From positions 1-64,000 of the forward strand of contig CAYZJB010000002.1 of assembly GCA_964478735.1 (NCBI GenBank): a stretch of DNA of 64,000 nt. The letters run 5' to 3'. A model generated the notes under the pieces. The model saw nothing but the letters and a program-made list of their open reading frames with translations. It searched no databases and was not told the origin of the DNA. Positions within the stretch are counted from its first letter, which is position 1; the number at the start of each line of letters is the position of its first letter. This DNA comes from CAYZJB01 sp964478735 (GTDB lineage: Bacteria > CLD3 > SB21). The position numbers and the translations under genes were made by a program. This document shows positions 1-9,408 of the stretch, one piece after another.

Positions 1-22
1 GAGCATGAAAAATGCCCGGTAA

Positions 23-46
23 GGACAGTTTTTAACTTAACTGTCC
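23..46. repeat. perfect 8-bp inverted repeat with 8-nt AT loop
   Basis: GGACAGTT at 23-30 and AACTGTCC at 39-46 form a perfect stem around TTTAACTT. No clear T-run follows on either strand. The motif AATGCCCGGTAA just before it (11-22) recurs in altered form (AATGCCGGATAA) at 80-91. It could be the terminator of a gene left of the window, a REP-like element or the end of a mobile element; no transposase is present to decide. Confidence 0.5.
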
Positions 47-173
47 CGATAATCGGATGGAAGTGTGGGAATGGGAAAAAATGCCGGATAAAACACTAGA
101 ATCATTGAAACATTTTGGCGGCTGTTTACGAATACGGCTTTAGTTAACACCACAGGATTACAGGAGTCAAAAT

Positions 174-1484
174 ATGAAAACACTGGCCTTGCTGGCCATA
201 GCAGGTATGACGGCCGGTATGACGTTCGCCCAGGACAGCCAACGGCTGACCATCCAGGACGCGATCGAAAGCGCCATGAAAAACAATATTCAAGTCATTA
301 CGGCGCAAAACAACTATAACGAAGTCGCGGCCAATGTTTTGCCCAAAACATGGGGCAATAATCTTCCGACGGTGGATGCCAATGCCAGAGTGTCGCGATC
401 CAATGTATCGTCAAATTTCTTTACGAACGAGGGAGCAAAAAGCAGTCGCAATACGTACAGCTACTCGTTGAATGCCAATTACACGATCTTCGATGGATTC
501 CGCCGTTTTTCAGAAATGTCGTCGGCGCGCAGGGATGAAGAGTCCGCCGCGTTCAATCTGGAGCGAACCAGGCAGGACGTCGTCTTGCAGGTATACAACG
601 CATACTTCACGGTCCTCAAAAACCAGCAGTTGCTTCGGATCAGTGAAGAAAATCTGAAACGCAGTGAGGAACAACTCAAGCGACTGGAAGAGCGCAACCG
701 TCTGGGAGCACAGATTTTGTCCGATGTCTATCGGCAGCGGGTCCAGGTGGGTTCAGACAAACTGGCGTTAAATCGGGCCAAAAATAATTTGAATACGTCG
801 AAGGCGACGTTGAACAACGTGATCGGGATCGACGTCAACACGCCCGTCGAACTCGACGACGGGGGACTCAACATCGATCTGGAGGCCGTGGAGGGCAAGT
901 ACGACGACCAGGTCACATCAGCTCTCGAGCATCGGAAGGATTATCTGGCGGCGAAAGCGCGGTACCAGAGTTCACGGGCTTCCTTGCGGTCATCTCGCAG
1001 TGGTTTTTTTCCGACACTGTCGGCCTTTGCACAGTACAGCTGGTTTGACGGTTTTTTGCCCGGCAGTTTTAAAGAATATGATCCCAACGACCAGTTTAAC
1101 ATCGGGCTGACTCTCTCCATTCCGATCTTCAATGGCTTCCAGACGTCGTCGTCCGTGGTTCAGGCCAACCAGCGCGTTCAGACCGCGCGCTCCAATATGG
1201 AAAACGCGCGGCGTCAGGTTGCCCTCGATGTAAAAATCGCACAACTCAATTTACAGACGTCACTGGAGAACGTGAAACTGGCCATGGAAAACGTCAAGTC
1301 GGCGAAAGAGGACTTACGGCTTGCCACCGAACGCTACAACCTCGGTGCCGCCACCATTCTCGATCAGATCACGGCCAATACCAACTTTGCCACCGCCGAA
1401 GCGAATCACGTACAGGCGGTCTACGACTATTTATATGCGCGAGAGCAGTACCTGCTGGCCATTGGGACGACGACTATCAAGTAA
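174..1484 (+). CDS. tolC: TolC-family outer membrane efflux protein
   Basis: This is the outer-membrane channel of a tripartite efflux or type I secretion system. An N-terminal signal peptide ends at about residue 19 (TFA-Q). Two similar long helical halves (roughly 25-220 and 240-436), rich in Gln, Asn, Glu and Ala, match the outer membrane efflux protein (OEP) duplication. The length of 436 residues is normal. AGGAG at 162-166 lies 7 nt before the ATG. It is followed closely by macA, an ABC ATPase and two permeases, so it is most likely the outlet of that pump. A weak promoter candidate, TTGAAA (105-110) with TACGAA (127-132), lies upstream. The transported substrate is not visible from the sequence. 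Confidence 0.9.
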   Translation: MKTLALLAIAGMTAGMTFAQDSQRLTIQDAIESAMKNNIQVITAQNNYNEVAANVLPKTWGNNLPTVDANARVSRSNVSSNFFTNEGAKSSRNTYSYSLNANYTIFDGFRRFSEMSSARRDEESAAFNLERTRQDVVLQVYNAYFTVLKNQQLLRISEENLKRSEEQLKRLEERNRLGAQILSDVYRQRVQVGSDKLALNRAKNNLNTSKATLNNVIGIDVNTPVELDDGGLNIDLEAVEGKYDDQVTSALEHRKDYLAAKARYQSSRASLRSSRSGFFPTLSAFAQYSWFDGFLPGSFKEYDPNDQFNIGLTLSIPIFNGFQTSSSVVQANQRVQTARSNMENARRQVALDVKIAQLNLQTSLENVKLAMENVKSAKEDLRLATERYNLGAATILDQITANTNFATAEANHVQAVYDYLYAREQYLLAIGTTTIK

Positions 1485-1521
1485 ACCATCACACAGTTGA
1501 ATTTTTTTTTCGGGAGAATCC

Positions 1522-2814
1522 ATGTCCAAAAAAACGAAAATTCTGATCGGTTCCGGCGTCGGTCTTTTGATCGTCATCCTGATTGCCGTCAACCTCATGA
1601 AGAAAAAGGACGATACGGTCGAGGTGACGACCGAAAAAGTGAAGCGGGGAAGCGTTATCAAAACGGTGACGGCCTCGGGAAAGATCCAGCCCGTGACGGA
1701 CGTCAAAATCAGTTCCAACGTGAGCGCGCGCATCATTCAACTGTACGTCAAAGAGGGCGATCGCGTGAAAAAAGGCCAGCGGCTCGTGGCGCTGGACCGT
1801 ACGTTGTATGAGGCGGCGGCCAATCAGGTGCGCGCGGAAGTACTGCGTGTGAAAGCACAGGTCATGAGCGCGGAAGCAAATTACAAAAAAGCCAAGCAGG
1901 ATTACGACCGCATTAAAGATCTCCACGGAAAAAATCTGTCTTCGGATTCAGAGCTGGAAACCGCCGCCACCTCGATGGCATCGTCCAAAAGTTCATTCGA
2001 TGCCGCGGTGAGTGCCGTACAGGCGGCCGAAGCCCAGCTGGCGCAATCGTTGGATAATCTGAGCAAGACGGAAATTTATTCTCCGATCGACGGTACCGTG
2101 AGCACCCTCAATAAGGAAAACGGAGAAATCGCGCTGGGCTCCCAATTTTCGCAGGACGTCATCATGGTGATCGCCAACCTGTCCAGCATGGAGGCCCGGG
2201 TGAACGTGGATGAAAACGACGTCGTGCACATTTCGCTCAACGACTCTGCGAAGATCGAAGTGGATGCGTTTCCAGACCGACCGCTTCGCGGTACGGTGAC
2301 GGAAATTGCCAACAGCGCCAACATCACGGCCGCCGGTACCCAGGAAGAAAAAACAGAATTCGAAGTCAAAATCGCGCTCGACGAATCGATGACGGAACTT
2401 CGTCCCGGCATGTCAACGACCTCCGACGTGACCACCGACGTTCGGACCAATGTGCTGAGCGTTCCCATCCAGTGCGTGACCGTACGGGAACCGGATAAAC
2501 TAAAGAAGAACGTCGACATCGAAGACAATACGGCCATCGCGGACGATTCATCCACGGATGAATTCAAACCCAACAAAGACGGCGTCGTGGAAATCGTTTT
2601 CGTAGTCGAGAACGGTACGGCCGTCGCGCGGGCCGTCAAGACGGGCATTCAGAGCGAGACTCACATCGAAATTATCTCAGGGCTGAACGAGGGCGACGAA
2701 GTGATCACGGGTAATTACCGGGCGATCAGTAAAGTTCTTGAAAACGGGTCGAAAGTCAAGGTCAACAACGAGATGGCCAAGAAAGACAAGGGTCAAAACA
2801 CGGAAGAAATGTAA
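1522..2814 (+). CDS. macA: MacA-like periplasmic adaptor (HlyD/RND membrane-fusion family)
   Basis: The protein bridges the inner-membrane ABC transporter and the TolC channel. One N-terminal membrane anchor (about residues 7-27) is followed by a lipoyl/barrel-sandwich half-motif (about 55-92, with VKEGDRVKKGQ), a coiled-coil hairpin (about 95-185), the second lipoyl half (SPIDGTVS) and beta-barrel domains. GGGAG lies 6 nt before the ATG. The position between tolC and the ABC genes supports MacA rather than an RND adaptor. An acidic insertion (about residues 334-352) is unusual but sits in the C-terminal region, where the family varies. Confidence 0.88.
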   Translation: MSKKTKILIGSGVGLLIVILIAVNLMKKKDDTVEVTTEKVKRGSVIKTVTASGKIQPVTDVKISSNVSARIIQLYVKEGDRVKKGQRLVALDRTLYEAAANQVRAEVLRVKAQVMSAEANYKKAKQDYDRIKDLHGKNLSSDSELETAATSMASSKSSFDAAVSAVQAAEAQLAQSLDNLSKTEIYSPIDGTVSTLNKENGEIALGSQFSQDVIMVIANLSSMEARVNVDENDVVHISLNDSAKIEVDAFPDRPLRGTVTEIANSANITAAGTQEEKTEFEVKIALDESMTELRPGMSTTSDVTTDVRTNVLSVPIQCVTVREPDKLKKNVDIEDNTAIADDSSTDEFKPNKDGVVEIVFVVENGTAVARAVKTGIQSETHIEIISGLNEGDEVITGNYRAISKVLENGSKVKVNNEMAKKDKGQNTEEM

Positions 2815-2828
2815 TTCGGGAAGGCAAG

Positions 2829-3557
2829 ATGATTATTGATATCCGCCATATTACCAAAATCTACCGGATCGGTTCCGAGGAAGTGCACGCCCTTCACGGC
2901 GTCACGTTACAAATCGACCGGAACGAATACATCGCACTGATGGGTCCGTCGGGATCGGGGAAGTCGACGATGATGAACGTCATCGGCTGTCTGGACACAC
3001 CGACGTCCGGTGAATATTTTTTCGAAGGGACCGACGTCGCATCCATGACCGACGATCAACTGGCGGACATTCGAAACCGGAAGATCGGGTTTGTATTTCA
3101 AAATTTTAATCTCATTCCGCGTTCGGATGTTTTTCACAACGTCGAGTTGCCGTTGATCTACGCGGGCTTAACGGCGTCCGAGCGGCGGCAGAAGACCCTG
3201 GATGCGATTGAAAAAGTCGGGCTGACGAGCCGAATGAAGCACAAACCGAACGAATTGTCCGGAGGCCAGCGCCAGCGCGTTGCCATAGCCCGTGCCCTCG
3301 TCAACTCGCCGTCGATCCTGTTGGCGGATGAACCCACGGGAAATTTGGATTCGAAAACGGGAGAAGAAATCATGTCCGTTTTTGAAGACCTGTACAAGAT
3401 GGGCCAGACCATCATTCTGGTTACGCATGAAGAGGATATTGCATCGCATGCACGGCGCGTCGTCCGCCTGCGCGACGGAGTCGTCGAAGTGGATGAAAAG
3501 GTTACGTCCCGTAAAGTCTTTCGTAAAGTCCTCGTCGATCACCACGAGGCGGTGTGA
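2829..3557 (+). CDS. ABC transporter ATP-binding protein, MacB/LolD type
   Basis: This is the cytoplasmic ATPase that powers the adjacent FtsX-type permeases. Visible motifs are Walker A GPSGSGKST (39-47), Q-loop FQNFNL, signature LSGGQRQR, Walker B ILLADEP with the family-typical TGNLD, and the switch His in THEED. At 242 residues it is a stand-alone nucleotide-binding domain, whereas E. coli MacB fuses NBD and permease. It starts 14 nt after macA and its stop overlaps the next gene's GTG (GTGA), which indicates translational coupling. Confidence 0.93.
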   Translation: MIIDIRHITKIYRIGSEEVHALHGVTLQIDRNEYIALMGPSGSGKSTMMNVIGCLDTPTSGEYFFEGTDVASMTDDQLADIRNRKIGFVFQNFNLIPRSDVFHNVELPLIYAGLTASERRQKTLDAIEKVGLTSRMKHKPNELSGGQRQRVAIARALVNSPSILLADEPTGNLDSKTGEEIMSVFEDLYKMGQTIILVTHEEDIASHARRVVRLRDGVVEVDEKVTSRKVFRKVLVDHHEAV

Positions 3558-4798
3558 TCATGCAGCGATGGGTGTATGAACTGACGGAATCGTTGCGTAT
3601 TGCCGTGGCGGCCATCCGGGCCAATAAAGCCCGAGGGATTCTCACGACGCTCGGCATTATCATCGGGATCACGGCGGTCTCGACCACAATGACCGTGATG
3701 GTTGGCATGGAAAGATCGTTTCAATCGCAACTATCGGCGATCGGTACCGATGTGCTGTACGTCAATCGCATGCCCTGGATCATCATGGGAGACTGGTGGA
3801 AGTATCGTAATCGTCCGCTGATCACGCTGGAAGACGGAGAGAAGCTTCGGAAAGTGCTGGGGGACAAAGTTCTTGCCATCAATCCGACGACGGGAACGAA
3901 CCGTGCCGTCAAGTTTGGCTCCGAAACGATGGACGATATCTTTATCCGGGGAACCACCCATAACGAACTCTACACGTCGTCGGCGCTGCCGGAGTTCGGC
4001 CGTTTCATCACACAGATGGACGTTCACAGCGGCCGCAGCGTGTGCGTCATCGGGGCCGATGTGAGGGAAAAACTTTTCAAAAACGTCGATCCCATCGGAA
4101 AAAAGCTGAAGATCGGAGGACATAATTTTCGCGTGGTTGGAATTTTGGAGAAACAGGGCAGGTTTCTCGGCGCGCTCGGGGGACCGAATCTCGACGCTCA
4201 GGTGGCCATTCCGATCACGTCGTTCCTCAAAAGTTTCGGACGGTCCCGCGGGGTCAATCTGGCCGTGAAAGTACACGATATTGACAAAATGAGCGAAACG
4301 GAGGACGAGATCGTCGGGGCGATGCGGCGCGTCCGCAAGCTGGCGCCGACTGACGAAGACAATTTCGCCGTCAATAAGCAGGACATGTTCACCAAACTGT
4401 ATGACAGCATCATGGGCGTCGTGGGACTTGTGGGCGTGATCATCACGGGGATATCTCTTTTTGTCGGCGGCATCGGCGTGATGAACATCATGTTCGTTTC
4501 CGTGACGGAAAGAACCCGTGAAATCGGCATCCGGAAGGCCATTGGAGCCAAGCGAAGAACTATTTTGATCCAGTTTCTGCTTGAGGCGTCGATGATCTGT
4601 CTGATCGGGTGTGCCATCGCGCTCGGCGTGTCTTTTTTACTCAGTCTGGTCATCAATATTTTCTTCACGGCAACCCTATCCGTCGGCGTCGTCATCCTTG
4701 CCATTTTTATCGCCATCATTACGGGCGTCAGTTCCGGATTTATGCCGGCATTAAAGGCGTCACGGCTGGATCCGATCGACGCGTTGCGGTACGAATAA
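3554..4798 (+). CDS. MacB-like ABC permease, FtsX domain (first copy)
   Basis: The layout is MacB/FtsX-like: an N-terminal transmembrane helix (about residues 25-50), a MacB periplasmic core domain (about 50-270), then three C-terminal helices with the FtsX signature around GIGVMNIMFVSVTERTREIG. Length is 414 residues. Translation starts at GTG 3554, overlapping the ATPase stop, or at ATG 3560. The conserved cytoplasmic loop REIGIRKAIGA contacts the ATPase in this family. With the next gene it probably forms a heterodimeric permease. The pump may export a macrolide-like compound, peptide or lipid; the sequence does not say which. Confidence 0.9.
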   Translation: MIMQRWVYELTESLRIAVAAIRANKARGILTTLGIIIGITAVSTTMTVMVGMERSFQSQLSAIGTDVLYVNRMPWIIMGDWWKYRNRPLITLEDGEKLRKVLGDKVLAINPTTGTNRAVKFGSETMDDIFIRGTTHNELYTSSALPEFGRFITQMDVHSGRSVCVIGADVREKLFKNVDPIGKKLKIGGHNFRVVGILEKQGRFLGALGGPNLDAQVAIPITSFLKSFGRSRGVNLAVKVHDIDKMSETEDEIVGAMRRVRKLAPTDEDNFAVNKQDMFTKLYDSIMGVVGLVGVIITGISLFVGGIGVMNIMFVSVTERTREIGIRKAIGAKRRTILIQFLLEASMICLIGCAIALGVSFLLSLVINIFFTATLSVGVVILAIFIAIITGVSSGFMPALKASRLDPIDALRYE

Positions 4799-4807
4799 GG
4801 AAAAATT

Positions 4808-6058
<1,251 letters not shown>

Positions 6059-6133
6059 TCCTGACCAATCGTAAGTTCAGAGCGTACAAGGTGATGGTGC
6101 GGGAATTACACACATTCCTGCCTGAGAATCGCC

Positions 6134-6162
6134 TTGACAAAGCAATTGTATTTCTTTATGTT
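6134..6162 (+). promoter_or_regulatory. sigma70-like promoter TTGACA-17-TATGTT
   Basis: TTGACA at 6134-6139 and TATGTT at 6157-6162 are separated by 17 nt, about 60 nt upstream of the outer-membrane protein start. The -35 box is a perfect consensus. It would separate the outer-membrane protein/glnB unit from the efflux operon. Confidence 0.5.
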
Positions 6163-6224
6163 AGCAAAAATCAAAAGCCTATCTCTTTTTTGTAAATCCC
6201 TCTTCACATGCCGGAGGAATGGCA

Positions 6225-7385
6225 ATGAAGTTTATGAATAAAATCCTTATCAGTGTTTTGCTGGCCAATATTTCGTCTGCTGTCGCTCAACTCGGAAATG
6301 GTTTGGGTACCGGTCGTTACGGGACATTCAACACGTATTCAGCCAATTCCTTCGAGCCGGGATATCTGAGTTTATACAATCAGGGCAGGATCTATGCCGT
6401 GGCCGGAATATCAGGTTTTGCCATACCCAAGGCTATCAATCTGTTTCACGCGTCCAACAACGTGACGTTTGCTTTTGGACTGGCCAGCCATGCGGATGCA
6501 CTGGTTTCGTTGATTACCTATCAGGATTTGAATATTCGTACGCTTGGCGACAAGGCCTCTACGGTTCCGGGCGATCTGTTTGTGATGTTACGAACCGGAG
6601 GGTACGAGTTTGTCGATGGGAAAGCGATGGTCGGTGTTGCCGTGGGAACCCGTTTGCCCGTTGGCGGACAACACAATATCCCGTTCGAAGTGTATAAAGC
6701 AAAATCTGTGGAATTTGGTGTTACCGGTTTAGTCTCATTGTTCGGGAATCCGTACTACAAGGAACAGGGATATATTGCCAATCTGAACATCGGTTTGTGG
6801 AACCATAATGACAAAGGTAAGAAGGTAAATTTCAGTACGACGGTTGAGAGCGAAAAAATGAGTATGCATCTCAACTATGGACTTGGACTTAGCTATCCGA
6901 TCCGTAAACTTCGACTCAATCTCGATACCTACGGACTGACGTATATTGTTACCCCTCACGAAAAAGTATACAGCCGTGAATCTTTTATGTATGTGACCCC
7001 GGGGTTAAATTATCAATTGCTCCCCTGGGTTTCCATCGGCGCGTATGTTGACGTCCTTCTGTCAGGTACGACGGACAATACATTATACGACAATGGCGAT
7101 ATTCGCAAACCCGGTCAACAGGCAGGCGGGTCCGATGGTGGAGCCCCCAATTACAGTAAATGGCGTCTCGGCACCAGCCTCAGCCTCAATATACTTCCCG
7201 TGAGTTTTTACAGCGGCGCTGCCGATCAAAAACGTCGCCGGCTTCTGGAGAGATTGCTCGAAGAAGAGCGTGGCGCTCAACGGGCAAGCTACCAGCTCGA
7301 AAAGATGAAAAAACTGCGCATCAATGCGGAAAAAGAATTGGAAAAGATCCGCAAAGAACTTGAAGCCGGTTCCGGCGGTGAATGA
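6225..7385 (+). CDS. outer-membrane beta-barrel protein with C-terminal coiled coil
   Basis: I do not recognise a named family. A signal peptide (to about residue 20, SAVAQ) is followed by alternating amphipathic strands with many Gly and aromatic residues, as in an outer-membrane barrel with about 12-14 strands. A charged helical tail of about 55 residues (from the DQKRRRLLERLLEE region to the end) is predicted to be a coiled coil. The start is ATG 6225 because GGAGG at 6213-6217 is 7 nt away; the in-frame ATG at 6219 is only 1 nt from it. Its TGA overlaps the ATG of glnB (ATGA), which ties it to nitrogen control in an unexplained way. Confidence 0.75.
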   Translation: MKFMNKILISVLLANISSAVAQLGNGLGTGRYGTFNTYSANSFEPGYLSLYNQGRIYAVAGISGFAIPKAINLFHASNNVTFAFGLASHADALVSLITYQDLNIRTLGDKASTVPGDLFVMLRTGGYEFVDGKAMVGVAVGTRLPVGGQHNIPFEVYKAKSVEFGVTGLVSLFGNPYYKEQGYIANLNIGLWNHNDKGKKVNFSTTVESEKMSMHLNYGLGLSYPIRKLRLNLDTYGLTYIVTPHEKVYSRESFMYVTPGLNYQLLPWVSIGAYVDVLLSGTTDNTLYDNGDIRKPGQQAGGSDGGAPNYSKWRLGTSLSLNILPVSFYSGAADQKRRRLLERLLEEERGAQRASYQLEKMKKLRINAEKELEKIRKELEAGSGGE

Positions 7386-7720
7386 AGAAGATCGATGCGA
7401 TCATCCGACCGTTCAAACTCGATGATGTCAAAGAAGCTCTGCTTCAGGCCGGTGTCAAGGGAATGACCATCTCCGAAGTCCGCGGGTTCGGTCGACAACA
7501 GGGGCACACGGAGTTGTATCGGGGAAATGAATATCGGATTGATTTTTTACCGAAAATAAAAGTTGAAATCGTCGTCGACGATCCTATATTGGATCAAGTC
7601 ATCGAAATCATAATGAAATCAGCCCACACGGGCCAGGTTGGAGACGGGAAAATATTCGTGACCACTATAGATGACGTCATTAGAATAAGGACGGGAGAAT
7701 CCGGAGATGAGGCCATTTGA
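7382..7720 (+). CDS. glnB: nitrogen regulatory protein P-II
   Basis: P-II senses 2-oxoglutarate and ATP/ADP and signals nitrogen status. The 112-residue protein has the classical start MKKIDAIIRPFKLDDVKEAL, the T-loop with the uridylylation Tyr at position 51 (YRGNEYRIDFLPK) and the B-loop TGQVGDGKIFV. It overlaps the upstream outer-membrane protein gene by 4 nt and lies 152 nt before glnA, with two hairpins between. The glnB-glnA pairing supports control of glutamine synthetase. GlnB and GlnK cannot be told apart here, though no amtB is adjacent. Confidence 0.95.
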   Translation: MKKIDAIIRPFKLDDVKEALLQAGVKGMTISEVRGFGRQQGHTELYRGNEYRIDFLPKIKVEIVVDDPILDQVIEIIMKSAHTGQVGDGKIFVTTIDDVIRIRTGESGDEAI

Positions 7721-7749
7721 CCTTCGCTTCCGATACCGCAAGCGAAGGT
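7720..7749 (+). promoter_or_regulatory. stem-loop just after glnB
   Basis: ACCTTCGCTT (7720-7729) pairs perfectly with AAGCGAAGGT (7740-7749) around a 10-nt loop. It begins at the last base of the glnB stop codon. No T-run follows, so it is more likely an mRNA-stabilising or regulatory hairpin than a terminator. A true terminator lies 45 nt further on. Confidence 0.5.
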
Positions 7750-7794
7750 TGATTCTACTCGACTTGTACAGCTGCAAAATTTTATAGGGATTTT

Positions 7795-7825
7795 AGCCCC
7801 TTTCTTGACCGAAAGGGGCTTTTTG
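7795..7825 (+). terminator. intrinsic terminator between glnB and glnA
   Basis: AGCCCCTTTC (7795-7804) pairs perfectly with GAAAGGGGCT (7811-7820) around TTGACC, followed by TTTTTG. It should separate glnB from glnA or act as an attenuator. A possible -10 TACAAT (7830-7835) for glnA lies directly after it, 19 nt from the TTGACC in the loop. Confidence 0.75.
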
Positions 7826-7872
7826 TTGATACAATTTTTTCACCTTCATCACATAACCTAACGGAGTACAAC

Positions 7873-9294
7873 ATGAACAAAGATGCCGTACGTAAAGTAT
7901 TGGATCTCGCGAAAGAAAAAAACGTTCGCGTCGTGGATTTCAAGTTCATGGACCTGGTCGGTCTGTGGCAGCATTTCGCCGTTCCCGTCGAGGAATTGAC
8001 CGAAGAGATTTTTACCGACGGACTGGGCTTTGACGGTTCTTCCATTCGCGGATGGCGCGCGATCAACGAGAGCGATATGCTCATCATGCCCGATCCGGAA
8101 ACCGCGTTCATCGACCCTTTTGCCGCCCACACGACACTTAGCCTGATTGCGGATGTTCACGTTCCCGTTACGAAAAATCGATTCAATCGCTGTCCGAGGG
8201 GGATTGCCGTAGCCGCTGAAAATTATCTCAAATCGACGGGTATTGCCGACACGGCATACTTCGGTCCCGAGGCGGAATTCTTCATATTTGACGATGTACG
8301 GTTTGACCAATCGCAAAATTCAGGATTTTATTACCTGGATAGCATCGAAGGCATCTGGACACGCGGCCGCGAGGAAAACCCGAACTTGGGATATAAGACG
8401 CGTAACAAAGAAGGGTATTTCCCCGTACCGCCGACGGATCGTTTTCAGGACATCCGGAACGAAATGATGATGATCATGCAGGAATGTGGGATCATGGTCG
8501 AACGCCAACACCATGAAGTCGCAACCGGCGGGCAGGCAGAGATCGATTTTAAATTTAATTCTCTGACCCGGGTCGCCGATCAATTGATGTTGTTCAAGTA
8601 TATCGTCAAAAACACGGCATTCAAACACGGGCGGACCGCAACGTTTATGCCGAAGCCGTTATTTGGAGACAATGGAAGCGGCATGCATGTGCACATGAGC
8701 CTCTGGAAAAACAATCAACCGCTTTTTGCCGGTAATCAGTACGCCGGACTTAGTGAAACGGCGCTGTATTTTGTAGGCGGTGTCCTGAAACACACGAAAG
8801 CCCTGAATGCACTGACGAACCCGACGACGAATTCATACAAACGGCTGACGCCCGGCTTTGAAGCGCCCGTCAATCTCGCTTATTCACAGAGCAATCGAAG
8901 TGCGGCGGTCCGAATTCCGATGTATTCAGCGTCTCCGAAATCGAAACGGATCGAATACCGATGCCCGGATCCGAGTTGCAACCCGTATCTGGCCTTCTCG
9001 GCGTTATTGATGGCCGGATTGGACGGCATCGTCAATAAGATTCATCCCGGGGATCCTCTCGATAAGAACATCTACGACCTAAAACCCGAAGAGCTGGCCA
9101 ATGTTCCATCGACGTGCGCGTCTCTGGAAGAAGCGCTCCGGTCGTTGGAGAATGATCATGATTTTCTCCTCAAAGGCGAGGTATTCAGCGAAGACGTGAT
9201 CGAAACCTGGGTCCGCTACAAAATGGATAACGAGGTCAATGCGCTGAGGTTGCGGCCGCATCCGTATGAATTCGCCCTCTATTTTGATATTTAA
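7873..9294 (+). CDS. glnA: glutamine synthetase, type I
   Basis: It makes glutamine from glutamate, ammonia and ATP in the cytoplasm. At 473 residues it is a GSI enzyme. Visible elements are the N-terminal beta-grasp domain with GFDGSSIRGW, metal ligands in FGPEAEFF, the ATP-site region GSGMHVHMS, the Asn/Lys-rich NPTTNSYKRL segment and the Glu-flap region. Tyr401 within NIYDLKPEE matches the adenylylation site of the GSI-beta subgroup, so GlnE-type control is possible. ACGGAG lies about 6 nt before the ATG. Placement after glnB suggests joint nitrogen control. A terminator follows. Confidence 0.97.
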   Translation: MNKDAVRKVLDLAKEKNVRVVDFKFMDLVGLWQHFAVPVEELTEEIFTDGLGFDGSSIRGWRAINESDMLIMPDPETAFIDPFAAHTTLSLIADVHVPVTKNRFNRCPRGIAVAAENYLKSTGIADTAYFGPEAEFFIFDDVRFDQSQNSGFYYLDSIEGIWTRGREENPNLGYKTRNKEGYFPVPPTDRFQDIRNEMMMIMQECGIMVERQHHEVATGGQAEIDFKFNSLTRVADQLMLFKYIVKNTAFKHGRTATFMPKPLFGDNGSGMHVHMSLWKNNQPLFAGNQYAGLSETALYFVGGVLKHTKALNALTNPTTNSYKRLTPGFEAPVNLAYSQSNRSAAVRIPMYSASPKSKRIEYRCPDPSCNPYLAFSALLMAGLDGIVNKIHPGDPLDKNIYDLKPEELANVPSTCASLEEALRSLENDHDFLLKGEVFSEDVIETWVRYKMDNEVNALRLRPHPYEFALYFDI

Positions 9295-9313
9295 TCCCTA
9301 TTTTTCAGGTACG

Positions 9314-9342
9314 AAGCCGGGTCGCGAACCCGGCTTTTTTTT
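9314..9342 (+). terminator. intrinsic terminator after glnA
   Basis: AAGCCGGGT (9314-9322) pairs perfectly with ACCCGGCTT (9328-9336) around CGCGA, followed by T8. The T-run touches the -35 box of the next promoter. Confidence 0.85.
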
Positions 9343-9369
9343 GACTTTGCACTGCGTTTTCTTTACTTT
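9341..9369 (+). promoter_or_regulatory. promoter TTGACT-17-TACTTT upstream of prfB
   Basis: TTGACT at 9341-9346 and TACTTT at 9364-9369 are 17 nt apart, followed by G. The same spacing and -10 occur before tRNA-Arg, ybbA and transketolase in this window. The predicted start lies near 9376, about 33 nt before the prfB ATG. Confidence 0.6.
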
Positions 9370-9408
9370 GCGCCGTCTTTTTTAAAGTTTCTGTAACACG
9401 AGGTTATT

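Noticed and set aside
7805..7835. TTGACC-19-TACAAT as a firm glnA promoter
   Set aside because: The -35 lies in a terminator loop and spacing is 19 nt; kept only as a mention.
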